Assembly (NCBI GenBank): GCA_963204705.1
Contig: CAUJHL010000097.1
Span: 1 to 40,631, forward strand
DNA length: 40,631 bases
Direction: 5' to 3'
From: Pseudomonadota bacterium
Lineage (GTDB): Bacteria > Pseudomonadota > Gammaproteobacteria > Pseudomonadales > Moraxellaceae
A program made the position numbers and the translations under genes. The notes under the pieces are model-generated. The model saw only the letters and a list, made by a program, of their open reading frames with translations, was not told the DNA's origin and searched no databases. Below are positions 25,979 through 36,500 of the stretch, piece by piece. The number at the start of each line of letters is the position of its first letter. The first letter of the stretch is position 1.

Positions 25979-28453
25979 TTAAACCGGCATCAGACTGGCA
26001 AATTCCGGCGCATGTGGTGCCACCAGATCGCGGAATTGCTGTTTGATGCGACTGAGGGCTTCCTCATTGCTGGCATCAAAACGCAGCGTCATGTTGGCGC
26101 TGGTATTGGAAGGGCGAATAATGCCAAAGCCATCCATAAAGTCGATGCGGAGGCCATCCAGCGTGGACACAGTGGCATCGGCCAGTGTTTCGGCGCTAGG
26201 CGTGATCTGCTGGATCAGTCGCTGGGCTGCGCCGGCTTCCAGCGGTAGATAGTATTCCGAGGTGCTCACGCGCTGCGGCAGATCAGCAACTGCTTCATCG
26301 AGTGTCTGGCCTGTTTGTTCCAGCCATTCCAGAAGTCGCAGGGCAGTGTAGAGTGCATCGTCGTTGTCACCGTAACCACGTCCATCCTTGAAGAAATAAT
26401 GCCCAGAAATTTCTCCACCAAAGGCAGCTTCATAACGGGTGGATTGCAATGCTTCGCGGATAAAGGTATTGCCACTGCGGAGCATGACCGGACGCCCACC
26501 ATTTTGGGTGATGGCATTGGCGACGATTCGGCTGGTTTTCACATCGAACAGGATGTCGGCTCCCGGAGAGCTTTCCAGTACCATGCGGGACAGTAGAATC
26601 ATCAGGTGATCTGGCGAGACCACTTTGCCCGTGCTGTCCATAACGACCAGCCGGTCACCATCGCCATCAAAGGCCAGCCCAACGCTGCCACCACTGATGA
26701 TGATGTCATTAGCCAGATCTTCCAGCCGTCCCGGTTCTGCGGGATCAGGATTGCCAAGCGGGAAATTGCCATCCGGATTGGCATTCAGTGAGCTGACCTG
26801 CATGCCAAATGCATTGAAGGCGGTAAGGGCAACCGGCCCCATGGCGCCATTGAGGCCGTCAAACGTGACACTCTGGCCTTCACTGAGCATGATGTCGCCC
26901 ATGAGGAATTCGATATAACTGTCCAGGTAATTTTCCTGACGTTCCTGCCCCGAGCCTTCGGCAAATTCGGCCTTGATCACCCGATCCCGAACGCCCTGTA
27001 TTTCTTCTGGGAGGGGAGGATGGGTTTCCATGACCCACTTGATGCCGTTATCGGTGCCGGGATTGTGGCTGGCCGTGACCATGATGCCATTGCCATCGTG
27101 CTGGCGGGCGGCGAAATGCATGAGCGGCGTAGGTACAAGGCCAATGTCGATGACAGTTAAACCACATTGCACCAGTGCTTCCCGGATGCGTTTGGCATAG
27201 CTGGGACTGGTCAGGCGAGCGTCATAACCCACAACGACCTGATGCTGATATTTTTCCTTGAGTATCGTGCCAAGTGCGCGGCCAATCTGCGAAACCAGAT
27301 CGGGCGTCAGGCTCTCAATGTGGCCACGGATGTCATAGGCCCGGAAAATCTCGGCGGGCGGGCCGGAAGGAGCCGGATTACCGCCGAGAACCAGATCCGG
27401 CAGCAGGGAGTTGTCCAGCGTGAATTCCATGACATTGGACTTTTCAGCGACTGCAGGGGCTGGAGCTGGAGCAGCAACGTCAGCCAGAACATCATCCAGC
27501 CCGGCAGAGGCAGGGGTGGTAGGCGTCTCGTCCTTGGACAGTATCGGTTTGGGGACTACCGGCTCCAAGGGCAGGGAGTCAACAACGGATTGCAGGCTGC
27601 CAGCGTCAGACTGGTTACCGGCAGGGGCTGGCACAGAGGTTGAAGCAGCGGCTGGCTTTTGAGGAGCAGCGCCGCCATGGAGATCGACGATGGTCGCTGG
27701 ATCAATCTGTGCAGGAGGCTGGCGCTCAGCGGGCAATGCCTTGCTTTTAATCAACAACCAGGGAGCCAGCGGCAGGAGGCCGGCAAAGAAACCCAGCAAG
27801 GCCATCATGAGCGGAAGATTGCCCTTCTGGCTCAGGTCAGTCTGTAATTGCCAACCGGGAACGGCCAGTGGCTCGGGGGTATTCCTTGCGGGTTTGCCAT
27901 GCAGGGTGTAGACCTCCATCGACTGGCCGTTGATGGATTGACTGAGAAACAGTTGCACGCTTGCAGGGGTTATTTTGTCCAGATCGCTTATCAGTGGAGC
28001 CAATGGCCATTCCATGATGATCATGCCACCTGCGGGCACGGTTCGCGCCATCGCGACGGTGGCATTTTGACCATTGCCGCGAATTTCAGGGCCAGTAGGT
28101 GCCTTTTGAGTGCGATTGACCAGATCCTGATCAATAAAGCTGAGCGTCGTCGGGGTGCCACCATCAAGAAGTGTGGTCGTGGCACGAATGCGCCCACTGA
28201 ATTTCAGGTCGGGGTGCTGTGCGACCAGAGTTCCCTGTTCCTGCCAGTTTGCCGCATAGCGTTCGATGAGGCTTTTGGCCTGCTGGGTTGCGGTGGCCAG
28301 CTGAGCGGTATTGGCGGTCGATTGTTGTTGCTCACCCAAATAATAGCCTGCTCCGGCGGTGGCGAGCGCAAGGGCAATATGAGCGCCTAAAGCAGCCAGG
28401 TTGATTGTTATCGGTTTTTTACTGGCGAAGCTGGAGGTGGAGGGCCGCCGCAT
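25979..28453 (-). CDS. algC: Phosphomannomutase/phosphoglucomutase AlgC, long form with membrane-anchored N-terminus
   Basis: AlgC interconverts hexose 1- and 6-phosphates (mannose and glucose) for exopolysaccharide and LPS precursors. The C-terminal enzyme (about 365-824) has the phosphoserine loop VTASHNPGTDNGIK (Ser462), metal site DGDGDR (596-601), sugar loop GEISGHYFF (680-688) and phosphate-binding RPSNTSANMTLRFD near the end. The first 360 residues are an extension. A membrane helix (about 17-37) is followed by a periplasmic-looking domain, a second helix (213-235) and a proline/alanine-rich linker. A similar long AlgC is known in Pseudomonas. The start at 28453 has AGGA 5 bases upstream, and a promoter candidate lies in the dut gap. 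Confidence 0.95.
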   Translation of the reverse strand: MRRPSTSSFASKKPITINLAALGAHIALALATAGAGYYLGEQQQSTANTAQLATATQQAKSLIERYAANWQEQGTLVAQHPDLKFSGRIRATTTLLDGGTPTTLSFIDQDLVNRTQKAPTGPEIRGNGQNATVAMARTVPAGGMIIMEWPLAPLISDLDKITPASVQLFLSQSINGQSMEVYTLHGKPARNTPEPLAVPGWQLQTDLSQKGNLPLMMALLGFFAGLLPLAPWLLIKSKALPAERQPPAQIDPATIVDLHGGAAPQKPAAASTSVPAPAGNQSDAGSLQSVVDSLPLEPVVPKPILSKDETPTTPASAGLDDVLADVAAPAPAPAVAEKSNVMEFTLDNSLLPDLVLGGNPAPSGPPAEIFRAYDIRGHIESLTPDLVSQIGRALGTILKEKYQHQVVVGYDARLTSPSYAKRIREALVQCGLTVIDIGLVPTPLMHFAARQHDGNGIMVTASHNPGTDNGIKWVMETHPPLPEEIQGVRDRVIKAEFAEGSGQERQENYLDSYIEFLMGDIMLSEGQSVTFDGLNGAMGPVALTAFNAFGMQVSSLNANPDGNFPLGNPDPAEPGRLEDLANDIIISGGSVGLAFDGDGDRLVVMDSTGKVVSPDHLMILLSRMVLESSPGADILFDVKTSRIVANAITQNGGRPVMLRSGNTFIREALQSTRYEAAFGGEISGHYFFKDGRGYGDNDDALYTALRLLEWLEQTGQTLDEAVADLPQRVSTSEYYLPLEAGAAQRLIQQITPSAETLADATVSTLDGLRIDFMDGFGIIRPSNTSANMTLRFDASNEEALSRIKQQFRDLVAPHAPEFASLMPV

Positions 28454-28502
28454 ACATCACTTCCTGTCTCATGAAAGCACGGTCTGGCCGTGAATCGAAT
28501 CC

Positions 28503-28530
28503 ATTATAAACACCCTGAGTGAAACCCAAA
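28503..28530 (-). promoter_or_regulatory. Candidate algC promoter
   Basis: Read on the minus strand: TTTGGG (28530-28525), a 16-base spacer, then a perfect TATAAT (28508-28503). The start point would be about 43 bases before the algC ATG. It lies in the 176-base dut-algC gap, so algC and argB may be transcribed independently of polA and dut. Confidence 0.5.
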
Positions 28531-28629
28531 GGGCTGAACTGAATACTATGCCCTACCTGCGGGATGCACAAGTGGTCATCACGCTGGCGGCACCTCTGTA
28601 TCAGGAGAATGTGTTCGGGAAGCTGGCGA

Positions 28630-29088
28630 TCACTGCCGACCGGTATGACCAAAGCCACCTGCGCCGCGCTCGGAGGTTTCAAAATCCTCTACGACTTCCA
28701 GTGCAACCTGCATGACCGGCACCAATACATATTGCGCCATGCGTTCGCCGGGTTCCAGGACAAAGGCGGATTGCCCGCGATTCCACACCGAGACCATTAA
28801 TTCTCCCTGATAATCGGAGTCGATCAGGCCAATCAGATTGCCCAGTACAATGCCATGCTTATGGCCCAGACCGGAACGCGGGACAATCAGGCCGGCAAAT
28901 CCAGAGTCGGCAATATGAATCGCCATGCCGGTTTTGACCAGCACTGTTTCGCCGGGCTGCAGGGTAATTGCTTCATCAAGACAGGCACGCAAGTCCATTC
29001 CGGCAGAGCCCGCCGTAGCCGGGGCAGGGAGTGGCCAAGTGGTGCCGATGCGGGAATCGAGAATTTTGACTTGCAGGGTTTTAGTCAT
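28630..29088 (-). CDS. dut: Deoxyuridine 5'-triphosphate nucleotidohydrolase (dUTPase)
   Basis: Dut hydrolyses dUTP to dUMP and pyrophosphate, which keeps uracil out of DNA and feeds thymidylate synthesis. All five motifs of the trimeric family are present in order: [52 protein letters not shown] and [10 protein letters not shown]. The length of 152 residues is normal. Its ATG overlaps the stop of the upstream hydrolase (ATGA, 29085-29088), so the two are translationally coupled. Confidence 0.97.
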   Translation of the reverse strand: MTKTLQVKILDSRIGTTWPLPAPATAGSAGMDLRACLDEAITLQPGETVLVKTGMAIHIADSGFAGLIVPRSGLGHKHGIVLGNLIGLIDSDYQGELMVSVWNRGQSAFVLEPGERMAQYVLVPVMQVALEVVEDFETSERGAGGFGHTGRQ

Positions 29089-30095
29089 GACTGGGCTCGG
29101 TAATCAACAGTTGGGATAATTGGGGTAATTGGAGAAATGGGAAAGCGCGAACGCTTGCCCCGCAACCAGTCGGCAATTAGGGGAAAGTGATCGCTTTGGG
29201 CTTCGGGAGCGGTGCACAGCGTGACGTGATCATAGTCAAGTGCATTGCCGTACTGTTTGCCCAGTCGCAGATGCACGGCAGAGGGGCTCTGTAATTCCTG
29301 ACTAAAAGTCTCTACGTCCTGTGGATGGCCCAGATAACGGTCGCCACTTCCCGACAGCAACAGAGTCGGAGGAAACAGCACGGATGATTTTCTCAGGTGT
29401 TTCAGGGCATTGGCATAATCAAACCCATCAATCGGATCGCGCCAGCGGCGGCCCGAATACACCCAGGCCTTGCATCCACGATAGACACCGGCAGGTTCAT
29501 TGTCCGAACCAAACCCTAATTGTTTACTGGGCAGATAGCCTTTCCAGCGGGTTTGCAGCTCGCCATACAGGCCCCATAGGAGATCCAGTGGGATCAGTCG
29601 CCAGGGGTTTCGCCAGCTCACCGCACGTTTAGTACCAAGAAATACCATCGATTGTATGGCAAGCGAGGGTAAGGGCAGTGCGCCTGCTGCCGCTTTGGCC
29701 AGATAGGCGCTGAGCAATACACCGCCCCAGGAATGCGCCACCGCCTGCAAAACACAGTCGTCGCCATGGCGTTCAGCAATCGCATCAATCAGGGCCGGAA
29801 TCTGGCGATGGATCTGATCGGTCTGCGTTTCATGAGACTCTGGTCCAACTGGCGGCAAACTCAGTCCACGGCCACTGAGGTCGGGTATGTACACCTCAAA
29901 GCCCTGTCTGGCCAGCCATGGCCCCAGGCCTTTATCTGAACGGGAATAAAAAATCCGGCCACTGCCGACACTGCCGTGCAGCATCAGAATGGCAGGAGTG
30001 GTCATCGAGGTGTTTGGATGCGCACTGCCATAGTAGCGGACGTGGAGCTGCTGATCATCGACGCTGACCCAGAACGAATCTGCCTGAAGGGGCAT
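29085..30095 (-). CDS. Alpha/beta hydrolase between polA and dut
   Basis: This is an alpha/beta-hydrolase of 336 residues from ATG 30095. The oxyanion loop is [12 protein letters not shown] (39-50). The nucleophile Ser122 lies in VAHSWGG, the likely acid is Asp252 in GSGDRYLG, and the base is His290 in DYDHVTL. The region from about 145 to 230 between these is a cap domain rich in aromatic and basic residues. There is no signal peptide. A TTG at 30134 overlaps the polA stop as TTGA and would add 13 residues; it is a reasonable alternative start and would couple the gene to polA. Its own stop overlaps dut. Esterase or lipase activity is inferred from the fold, and the substrate is unknown. Confidence 0.8.
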   Translation of the reverse strand: MPLQADSFWVSVDDQQLHVRYYGSAHPNTSMTTPAILMLHGSVGSGRIFYSRSDKGLGPWLARQGFEVYIPDLSGRGLSLPPVGPESHETQTDQIHRQIPALIDAIAERHGDDCVLQAVAHSWGGVLLSAYLAKAAAGALPLPSLAIQSMVFLGTKRAVSWRNPWRLIPLDLLWGLYGELQTRWKGYLPSKQLGFGSDNEPAGVYRGCKAWVYSGRRWRDPIDGFDYANALKHLRKSSVLFPPTLLLSGSGDRYLGHPQDVETFSQELQSPSAVHLRLGKQYGNALDYDHVTLCTAPEAQSDHFPLIADWLRGKRSRFPISPITPIIPTVDYRAQS

Positions 30096-30130
30096 CTGGA
30101 CTGATGGCTCCGAGGTCGTTTGCAGGTCCG

Positions 30131-32956
30131 TCAATGCGCATCGTCCCAGTTTTTGCCGCTGCCCACTTCTACCCGTAACGGAACGGACAACACGGCCACA
30201 CACGGGGCAGTCATGTGCTCTTTCAGGAGTTCACGCATCTGGGACTCAAGGGTTTCTGGCACTTCAAACACCAGTTCATCGTGCACTTGCAGCAGCATCC
30301 GGCACTCTGGCGGCAATACGCGCTGGACTTCGATCATGGCGCGTTTGATGATGTCTGCGGCGGTGCCCTGCAAGGGGGCATTGATCGCCGCACGCTCCGC
30401 CGCCTGTCTCAGGACGGCATTGCGGGCTTGAACGTCTGGCGTATAGAGCCGTCGTCCAAACAGGGTTTCGACATAGCCCTGCGTGGCCGCGAGCGCACGT
30501 GTGCGTTTCATGTAATCCAGCACACCCGGATAACGGGCAAAGTACAGCGTGATGTACTCCTGTGCCTCGGTTCGTCCCAGCCCCAACTGCTTAGCCAGCC
30601 CAAATGAGGACATGCCATAGAGCAGGCCAAAGTTGATGGCCTTGGCCTGTCGCCGTTGTTCAGACGTCACCTGATCCAGCGGAATACCCATAACTTCGGC
30701 GGCGGTGGCGCGGTGAATATCCAGGTCATGCCGGAAGGCATTCACCAGTGCGGCATCCTGCGAGAAATGCGCCATCAGGCGTAATTCAATCTGCGAATAG
30801 TCGGCGGCCATCAGCAGCTTTCCCGGTGGTGCGATAAATGCCTTGCGAATCAGGCGGCCGGTTTCGGTGCGAATGGGGATATTTTGCAGATTGGGATCGC
30901 TGGAGGACAAACGCCCAGTCGCAGTATTGGCCTGATGATAACTGGTGTGGACGCGGTGGGTGATGGGATCCGCCTGTTCCGTCAGGCGATCGGTATAGGT
31001 GCTTTTTAGTTTGGATAGGCTGCGGTAGTCGAGTACCGTTGCCGCCAGAGGATGATCCAGCTTTTCCAGCACCGCTTCGCCAGTGGCGTATTGTCCGGTA
31101 GCGGTTTTTTTGCCACCTGCTAAACCCAGCCGTTCAAACAGGATTTCACCCAGTTGTTTGGGGGACGCTACATTGAAGGTTTCACCGGCCTGTTCGTGCG
31201 CCCGTGCTTCAATCGCGAGCATTTCTTCACCAAACTGCTTGCCGAGTCCATTCAAAAAGTCGATGTCGAGCGCGATGCCATGGCTTTCCATGGTTTCCAG
31301 TATTTGGGCAACCGGAAGCTCAAGGTCTGTCAGCAATCCCGCCAAAACAGGGTGTTCGGCCAGTTTTGTAGTTAATAATTCATACAGTTGCCAAGTGAGA
31401 TCGGCATCTTCACAGGCATAGGGCGCGGCTTTTTCCAAAGTCACCTGATTGAAGGTGAGCTGTTTGGCACCTTTACCCGCAACATCCTCAAAACTGGTAC
31501 TGCTGCGCTGCAGGTAATGCAGGGCCAGATCCCCCAGTCCGTGCCGCGTGGCCGTGGTATTCAGCACATAAGAGGCCAGCATGGTGTCAAAAATCCAGCC
31601 CTGAACCCGTATGCCATGGTGCGACAGGACGTGCGTGTCGTATTTCAGGTGGTGTCCGATTTTGCCAATCGCGGGATTTTCCAGTAAAGGCTTAAATGCC
31701 GCTAAAACCTCCGCTTCGGACAGCTGAGTCGGTGCGTCTGGATAATCATGGCCAAAGGGCACGTACCAGGCTTCACCCGCAGCCAGGGCCACCGAAATAC
31801 CAACGACACGGGCACTGCGCCAGTCCAGATGGGTGGTTTCGGTATCGATGGCAAAGCGTTCTGCAGACTGCAATCGGTCAATCAGTGCGATCAGGCTGGC
31901 ATTGTCCTGAACGGTGTGATAGCGGCTTGCTACTGTTAAGTGAGCGTTCGCTTCAGTCGCTGTTGGTTGTGCGCTGGCTAGAACGCTGGCAGGCAGAGGC
32001 AAGGTCTGAGTGGGAGCGGTAACGCTGCTGTTTTGGCGAGCCAGCCGGTCGGGATGATTGGGATGATCAAGTGATTGCAGCAGACCTTTGAATTCGAGTT
32101 CGGTGTACAGCCGGCGGAGTTCGTCGGTGCGGGATTCACCCAGTTTCAGCTCGTGCCAGTCCAGCTCCAGTGGCAGGTCGCAGACGATACTGGCCAATTG
32201 ATGATTCAGCGGAATCTGGTCGGCGTTGTCGCGCAGACTTTGACCTACGGCGCCTTTGATCTGATCAATATTTTCCAGAATGCCGCCGATAGTGTCGTAT
32301 TGCTGCAATAGCTTGCTGGCGGTTTTGGCGCCAATTTTGGGAATGCCGGCGATCCCGTCTGAGGCATCGCCCATCAGGGTTAAATAATCCCGAATCTGAT
32401 CCGGCCGGACGCCAAATTTTTCGATCACGCCGCGGTGATCCATCAACTGATCCTTAAAGCTATCTTCCAGCAGGATATGCCCGTGCACCAGCTGCGCCAT
32501 GTCCTTGTCGCCCGTGGAAATCAGCACATGATGGCCTTCCCGGCAGGCTCGGGTCGCCAGTGTGCCAATCAGATCATCGGCTTCGGCACCAGGCAGAGTG
32601 AGCAGGGGAATGCCCAATGCGCGAATCAGGGCATGGATATAGGGAATTTGCTCCGACAGCTCATCCGGCATTTTTGGCCGGTGGGCTTTGTAATCAACGG
32701 ATAATTCATGGCGAAAAGTCGGCTCGGCGGTGTCAAACACCACGGCCATGTGGGTGGGCTGGTAGCGCCGCATGAGTTTTTGCAGGGAATTCAGAGTGCC
32801 TTTGATGGCGTTGGTATACAGGCCTTTGCTGGTGGTCAGGGGAGGCAGGCCATGGAAAGTGCGGAATAAATAATAGGAGCCATCGACCAGCACAAACGGG
32901 GGTAGGCTGGTGTCAATGGTAGGAGTCTGGGGCGTCGCCGGTAGGTCGAGGGTCAT
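30131..32956 (-). CDS. polA: DNA polymerase I
   Basis: PolA removes RNA primers and fills gaps in replication and repair. The protein has 941 residues in three domains. The N-terminal 5'-3' exonuclease starts with FVLVDGSYYLFRTFHGLPPL (21-40) and has LPGAEADDLIGTLA. The 3'-5' exonuclease is intact, with FAIDTETTHLDW (Exo I), GHHLKYDTHVL (Exo II) and YACEDADLTWQLYE (Exo III). The polymerase has DYSQIELRLMAHFS (motif A), RRQAKAINFGLLYGMSSFG (motif B) and LLQVHDELVFEVP (motif C). ATG 32956 is chosen because AAGGAA lies about 10 bases upstream. A longer frame reaching 33091 runs towards repeat DNA and is not credible. Confidence 0.96.
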   Translation of the reverse strand: MTLDLPATPQTPTIDTSLPPFVLVDGSYYLFRTFHGLPPLTTSKGLYTNAIKGTLNSLQKLMRRYQPTHMAVVFDTAEPTFRHELSVDYKAHRPKMPDELSEQIPYIHALIRALGIPLLTLPGAEADDLIGTLATRACREGHHVLISTGDKDMAQLVHGHILLEDSFKDQLMDHRGVIEKFGVRPDQIRDYLTLMGDASDGIAGIPKIGAKTASKLLQQYDTIGGILENIDQIKGAVGQSLRDNADQIPLNHQLASIVCDLPLELDWHELKLGESRTDELRRLYTELEFKGLLQSLDHPNHPDRLARQNSSVTAPTQTLPLPASVLASAQPTATEANAHLTVASRYHTVQDNASLIALIDRLQSAERFAIDTETTHLDWRSARVVGISVALAAGEAWYVPFGHDYPDAPTQLSEAEVLAAFKPLLENPAIGKIGHHLKYDTHVLSHHGIRVQGWIFDTMLASYVLNTTATRHGLGDLALHYLQRSSTSFEDVAGKGAKQLTFNQVTLEKAAPYACEDADLTWQLYELLTTKLAEHPVLAGLLTDLELPVAQILETMESHGIALDIDFLNGLGKQFGEEMLAIEARAHEQAGETFNVASPKQLGEILFERLGLAGGKKTATGQYATGEAVLEKLDHPLAATVLDYRSLSKLKSTYTDRLTEQADPITHRVHTSYHQANTATGRLSSSDPNLQNIPIRTETGRLIRKAFIAPPGKLLMAADYSQIELRLMAHFSQDAALVNAFRHDLDIHRATAAEVMGIPLDQVTSEQRRQAKAINFGLLYGMSSFGLAKQLGLGRTEAQEYITLYFARYPGVLDYMKRTRALAATQGYVETLFGRRLYTPDVQARNAVLRQAAERAAINAPLQGTAADIIKRAMIEVQRVLPPECRMLLQVHDELVFEVPETLESQMRELLKEHMTAPCVAVLSVPLRVEVGSGKNWDDAH

Positions 32957-33042
32957 GGTGCTGGTGTTCCTTCGGGGCTGCTGGCGGGGTAGGGGTATGG
33001 TAGCGGATTTGGGTCTGGGTCGGTATGGGGCTGTGACAAATA

Positions 33043-33375
33043 GCGCCTTGAGCGTGTTGAAGGGGCGTGGTCGGTTTGGCTCCCTGAGCATGGTCGACGG
33101 GGCGTGATCGGTTTAGCTCCCTGAGCTCGTCGAAGGGTGCGGTGATCGGCAGGCCATTTCGACAGGCTCAATGAACCTGCTCGCTGCCTGAGCTTAGTCG
33201 AAGGGCAGTCAGCGGATTGAGCTCCCTGAGCATGGTCGAATGGGCGGTGATAGGCAGGCCATTTCGACAAGCTCAATGAACCTGCTCGCTCCCTGAGCAT
33301 GGTGAATGGGCGGTGATCGGCAGGCCATTTCGACAAGCTCAATGAACCTGCTTGCGCAATGAACCTGCTTGCTCA
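33043..33375. repeat. REP-like inverted repeat cluster 2
   Basis: This is the same repeat family as 412-612. Direct-sense copies (core CCTGAGCnnGTCGAAGGG) lie near 33043-33067 (degenerate), 33079-33103, 33116-33140, 33184-33206, 33220-33242 and 33288-33310. Inverse copies (core TTTCGACAnGCTCAATGAACC) lie near 33156-33180, 33262-33284 and 33328-33350. Spacers such as GGCGGTGATnGGCAGGCCA repeat as well, so the cluster grew by duplication of larger units. It sits between divergent genes (polA and the DUF2339 gene), where promoters are expected. Reading frames through it are repeat artefacts. The rest of the 33000-33565 gap holds the promoter region of the DUF2339 gene. Confidence 0.85.
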
Positions 33376-33428
33376 TTTAACCGCCGATTTCCCTTCGCCA
33401 GCCGTATTTAGGTCGATCCATGCTACAC

Positions 33429-33459
33429 TTGACCCGCCCTGAGCATCAGGGAAAATAAT
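33429..33459 (+). promoter_or_regulatory. Possible promoter of the DUF2339 gene
   Basis: TTGACC (33429-33434) and AATAAT (about 33454-33459) are good hexamers with a rather long spacer of 19 bases. The spacer contains CCCTGAGCATCAGGG (33437-33451), a perfect 6-bp palindrome with a 3-base centre. That palindrome resembles the core of the REP-like repeats and may be a remnant of one. Confidence 0.3.
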
Positions 33460-33565
33460 TCCAAACACTATCCGGCAAGATTAGCGGGTATAAACACACC
33501 ATCTGGGCGTAGTGACGCCGTATTGCTGACTGAATCAGGGCTTATCAGCCCAAGGGTATTCCACC

Positions 33566-36500
33566 GTGTTCGCTATTTTGGCTTTAATCGGCATCATTTT
33601 TGTATTTATGCGTCTGGAGAAAGCCCAGTCCCGCGTGCAGCGACTGGAGGAGGATCAACGCCGTCTGAAAGAACAGATGGATGTCCTGCACGGTGAGCTG
33701 ACCAAAACCCAGCGGCGGCTGTTATACCTGACGCCCGAATCAGAAACGCTTTCTCTCCCAACAGACACAGCCGCTGAGTCGAAAACACCAGACAGCTTGC
33801 ACCAGAGGGAGCCGAATTGGCATTCGCAAGTCCCTGAAACCATGCCAGATGAACAGGCGGTCAGTCGGGATTACACCGAACAGCCTTCCGCAGCCTCGAC
33901 GGCGCCTGCCGCGCGGCAGAGTGATGAGGCAGTGTTGGATGAGGCAGTGTCGGGTGAAGCCAGCATGGCTGAATCGATCGCTTCAGACGCACTCCATTCA
34001 GCCTCGGTAGTGCCAGAGGCGTCAGCCCCGCAAGCAGAATCGGTGCCGCTCAGTGCCGAAGACTATTGGCGTCAGCGTGACGACAAGTCAACCCGTGCGC
34101 CTGTAGCCGCTACGCAGTCACGATCTACGGCCGATCCCGATGAGCATTCCCCGGAAGTCGTCACGTCGGTTTTTCACACCTTGCTGGCCTGGTTTAGCGG
34201 GGGCAATGCGCTGGTGCGGGTCGGGGTGCTGGTCTTGCTGGTGGGTGTGGTGCTGTTGCTCCGGCTGGCCTCGCAATACATCAGCATTCCGATTGAACTG
34301 CGGCTGGCGGGTGTGGCAGTGGGTGGTTTTGCCCTCACGCTGACGGGCTTGCGACTGCGGCTTAAACGCCCAGGCTATGGCGTTACCTTGCAGGGTGCGG
34401 GTCTGGCCATTATTTACCTGACCTTATTCTCGGCGTTTAAACTGTATGGTGTCTTGCCTGCAGAATTGACCTTTGGCCTCTTGGCGATATTGGCGGCGAT
34501 TACCGTTGGGTTTGCGGTGAAACAGGATGCCTTGCCGCTGGCTGTGCTGGCCTTTGGTGGCGCCTTTTTGGCACCGATTTTGACCTCGACCGGCAGTAAC
34601 AATCTCGTTGGGCTGTTTGCGTATTATTTACTGTTAAATGCTGCGGTTGCGGTCATTGCACACGTCCGTACCTGGAAAATACTGAATCTACTGAGTGCGG
34701 GTGTCACCTTTGGCACCGCCGGGCTGGCGGGCTGGAGCAGTTATCAGGATGGTATGCGCTGGCCGCTCGAGGGCTTGCTGCTGGCGCATCTGGCGCTGTA
34801 TCTGTTTATCGCCGTGCGTTACAGCCAGCAATTGGTGGCGGTGCAGGAATCACGGCCTCAAGCGCAAAAAATAACGCTGCCTGTGGTCGATACCGGCTTG
34901 CTGTTTGGCGTGCCGCTGATGGGGCTGGGCCTACAGGCGGCGCTGATGCGGGATATTCCCTATGCGATGGCCATCAGTAGCGCGGGGCTGTCTGCGGTGT
35001 ATTTGCTGTTGGGACGCTACCTGATCCGTCAGGGTAGCAAGATGCGCCTGATGAGCGAAGGGGTATTGGCGCTGGGGATTGGCTTTCTGGCGCTGGTATT
35101 GCCACTGGCACTGGATGCCAAATGGACTGCCGTCGGCTGGAGCGTGCAGGGCGCAGCTCTGATCTGGATGGGCAAACGCCAGCAACGGTTCTGGCCGGTG
35201 GTCTTTGGTCTGCTACTGCAAGTGCTGAGTCTGGGCATTGTCCTTGCGCTTGGCATCTGGAAAGGCTTTGACACGCTATTGCTCAATCTGTGGGTGATTG
35301 CAGTGGTTCAGATGGTCACGGCGTTGTTGCTCCGGCAGCCGTTTGCCCAATGGCGGGATTCGCGTTCGTTCTCGGCAGAGGAAGCAAAGCACACTGCTGT
35401 ATCGGCCAAAAAACGTCCGCGATGGATAACGCTGGGCAGGGTAGTTCTACTGGTTGCGGTGGCGTTGACAGGATTTAGCCTGCAGCTGAGCTGGGAACAT
35501 GTGCCCGTGGGTGCCTATGACTGGACCTACGCGGAATGGGTGCCGGTGCTGACGCTGGCTTGCCTGTGTGGGCTGGGCTGGCTGCTGGCTGTGCGCTTTC
35601 AGTGGCTAGAATGGCTGAGCGTGTTACGGGTCCTGGTGCCTCTGGCGATCGTGGGCTTTTGCTTTGCGTTCAGTGCTCGCTTAACGACCGGCACAGCCAT
35701 CTGGCTGCTGGTCTTGGCCAGCTTTCTGAGCAGTATTGGCTTTCTGGTACTTCGCTTGCGCCATCGTTTGGAATTGCCGATGCGGCGGGATCAGGCGGTC
35801 TGGGCGCTGGGTACGCTGCTGTGGTCGGGCGTCTGGCTCAATGCAGTGATTCCAGACTGGACGAATGCGTCGTTGCTACTACCCGTAGCGGGTATGTTGC
35901 TCTTTCATTTTCTGCCTGTTTTACCAAGTCCTTTACAGCGAGAAACCCTGCTCAGGGATATTAGCCTGCCGGTGCTGGCCGTGCTCATTTTATGGGTAGT
36001 TAAGATAAATGAGATGGAAAGTGGCCAAACCGGCCTGATTCCGTATGTGCCTGTGTTGAATCCGCTGGATCTGATGATCGGTACCATTATTGGGCTGGCA
36101 CTCATCAGTGTGCGGGTGGTGGATCGCAAATGGGCACCCATCGTGCTGGGTAGTTCGGCGCTGGCCGCGTTCTGGACGCTAAGCAGCATGGTGGTGCGTA
36201 CCCTTCATGAGTGGATGGGGACACCCCTGTGGCTGGACGGTGCCTGGGGATCGGATCAGGTACAAACGTCACTTACACTGGTGTGGATAGTGCTGGCGCT
36301 GATTCTGACCACAGTGGGCAGTCGCAAGGGCATTCGCATCATCTGGATCGCTGGGATTAGCCTGCTGGGTTTGGTTCTGCTGAAACTGGTGCTGATTGAC
36401 CTGAATAGTCTCGGTGCTGTGGCTCGGGTCATTTCCTTTATTGGCGCGGGGCTGGTGATGCTGGTGATTGGCTATGTGGCACCGTATCCACCGGCTGAAT

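Noticed and set aside
25852-26046. Plus-strand frame in the algC-argB gap
   Set aside because: It runs into algC on the opposite strand and has no ribosome-binding site or homology.
32953-33342. Minus-strand reading frame with repeated SLSKWPA-type units
   Set aside because: The repeats in the protein are a direct product of the REP-like DNA repeats; the frame overlaps the polA start and has no homology I recognise.
33043-33375. Possible CRISPR array
   Set aside because: Copies alternate in orientation, vary in sequence, have spacers that repeat too, and no cas gene is nearby.
33437-33451. CCCTGAGCATCAGGG as an operator of the DUF2339 gene
   Set aside because: It matches the core of the nearby REP-like repeats and is more simply a remnant of one.
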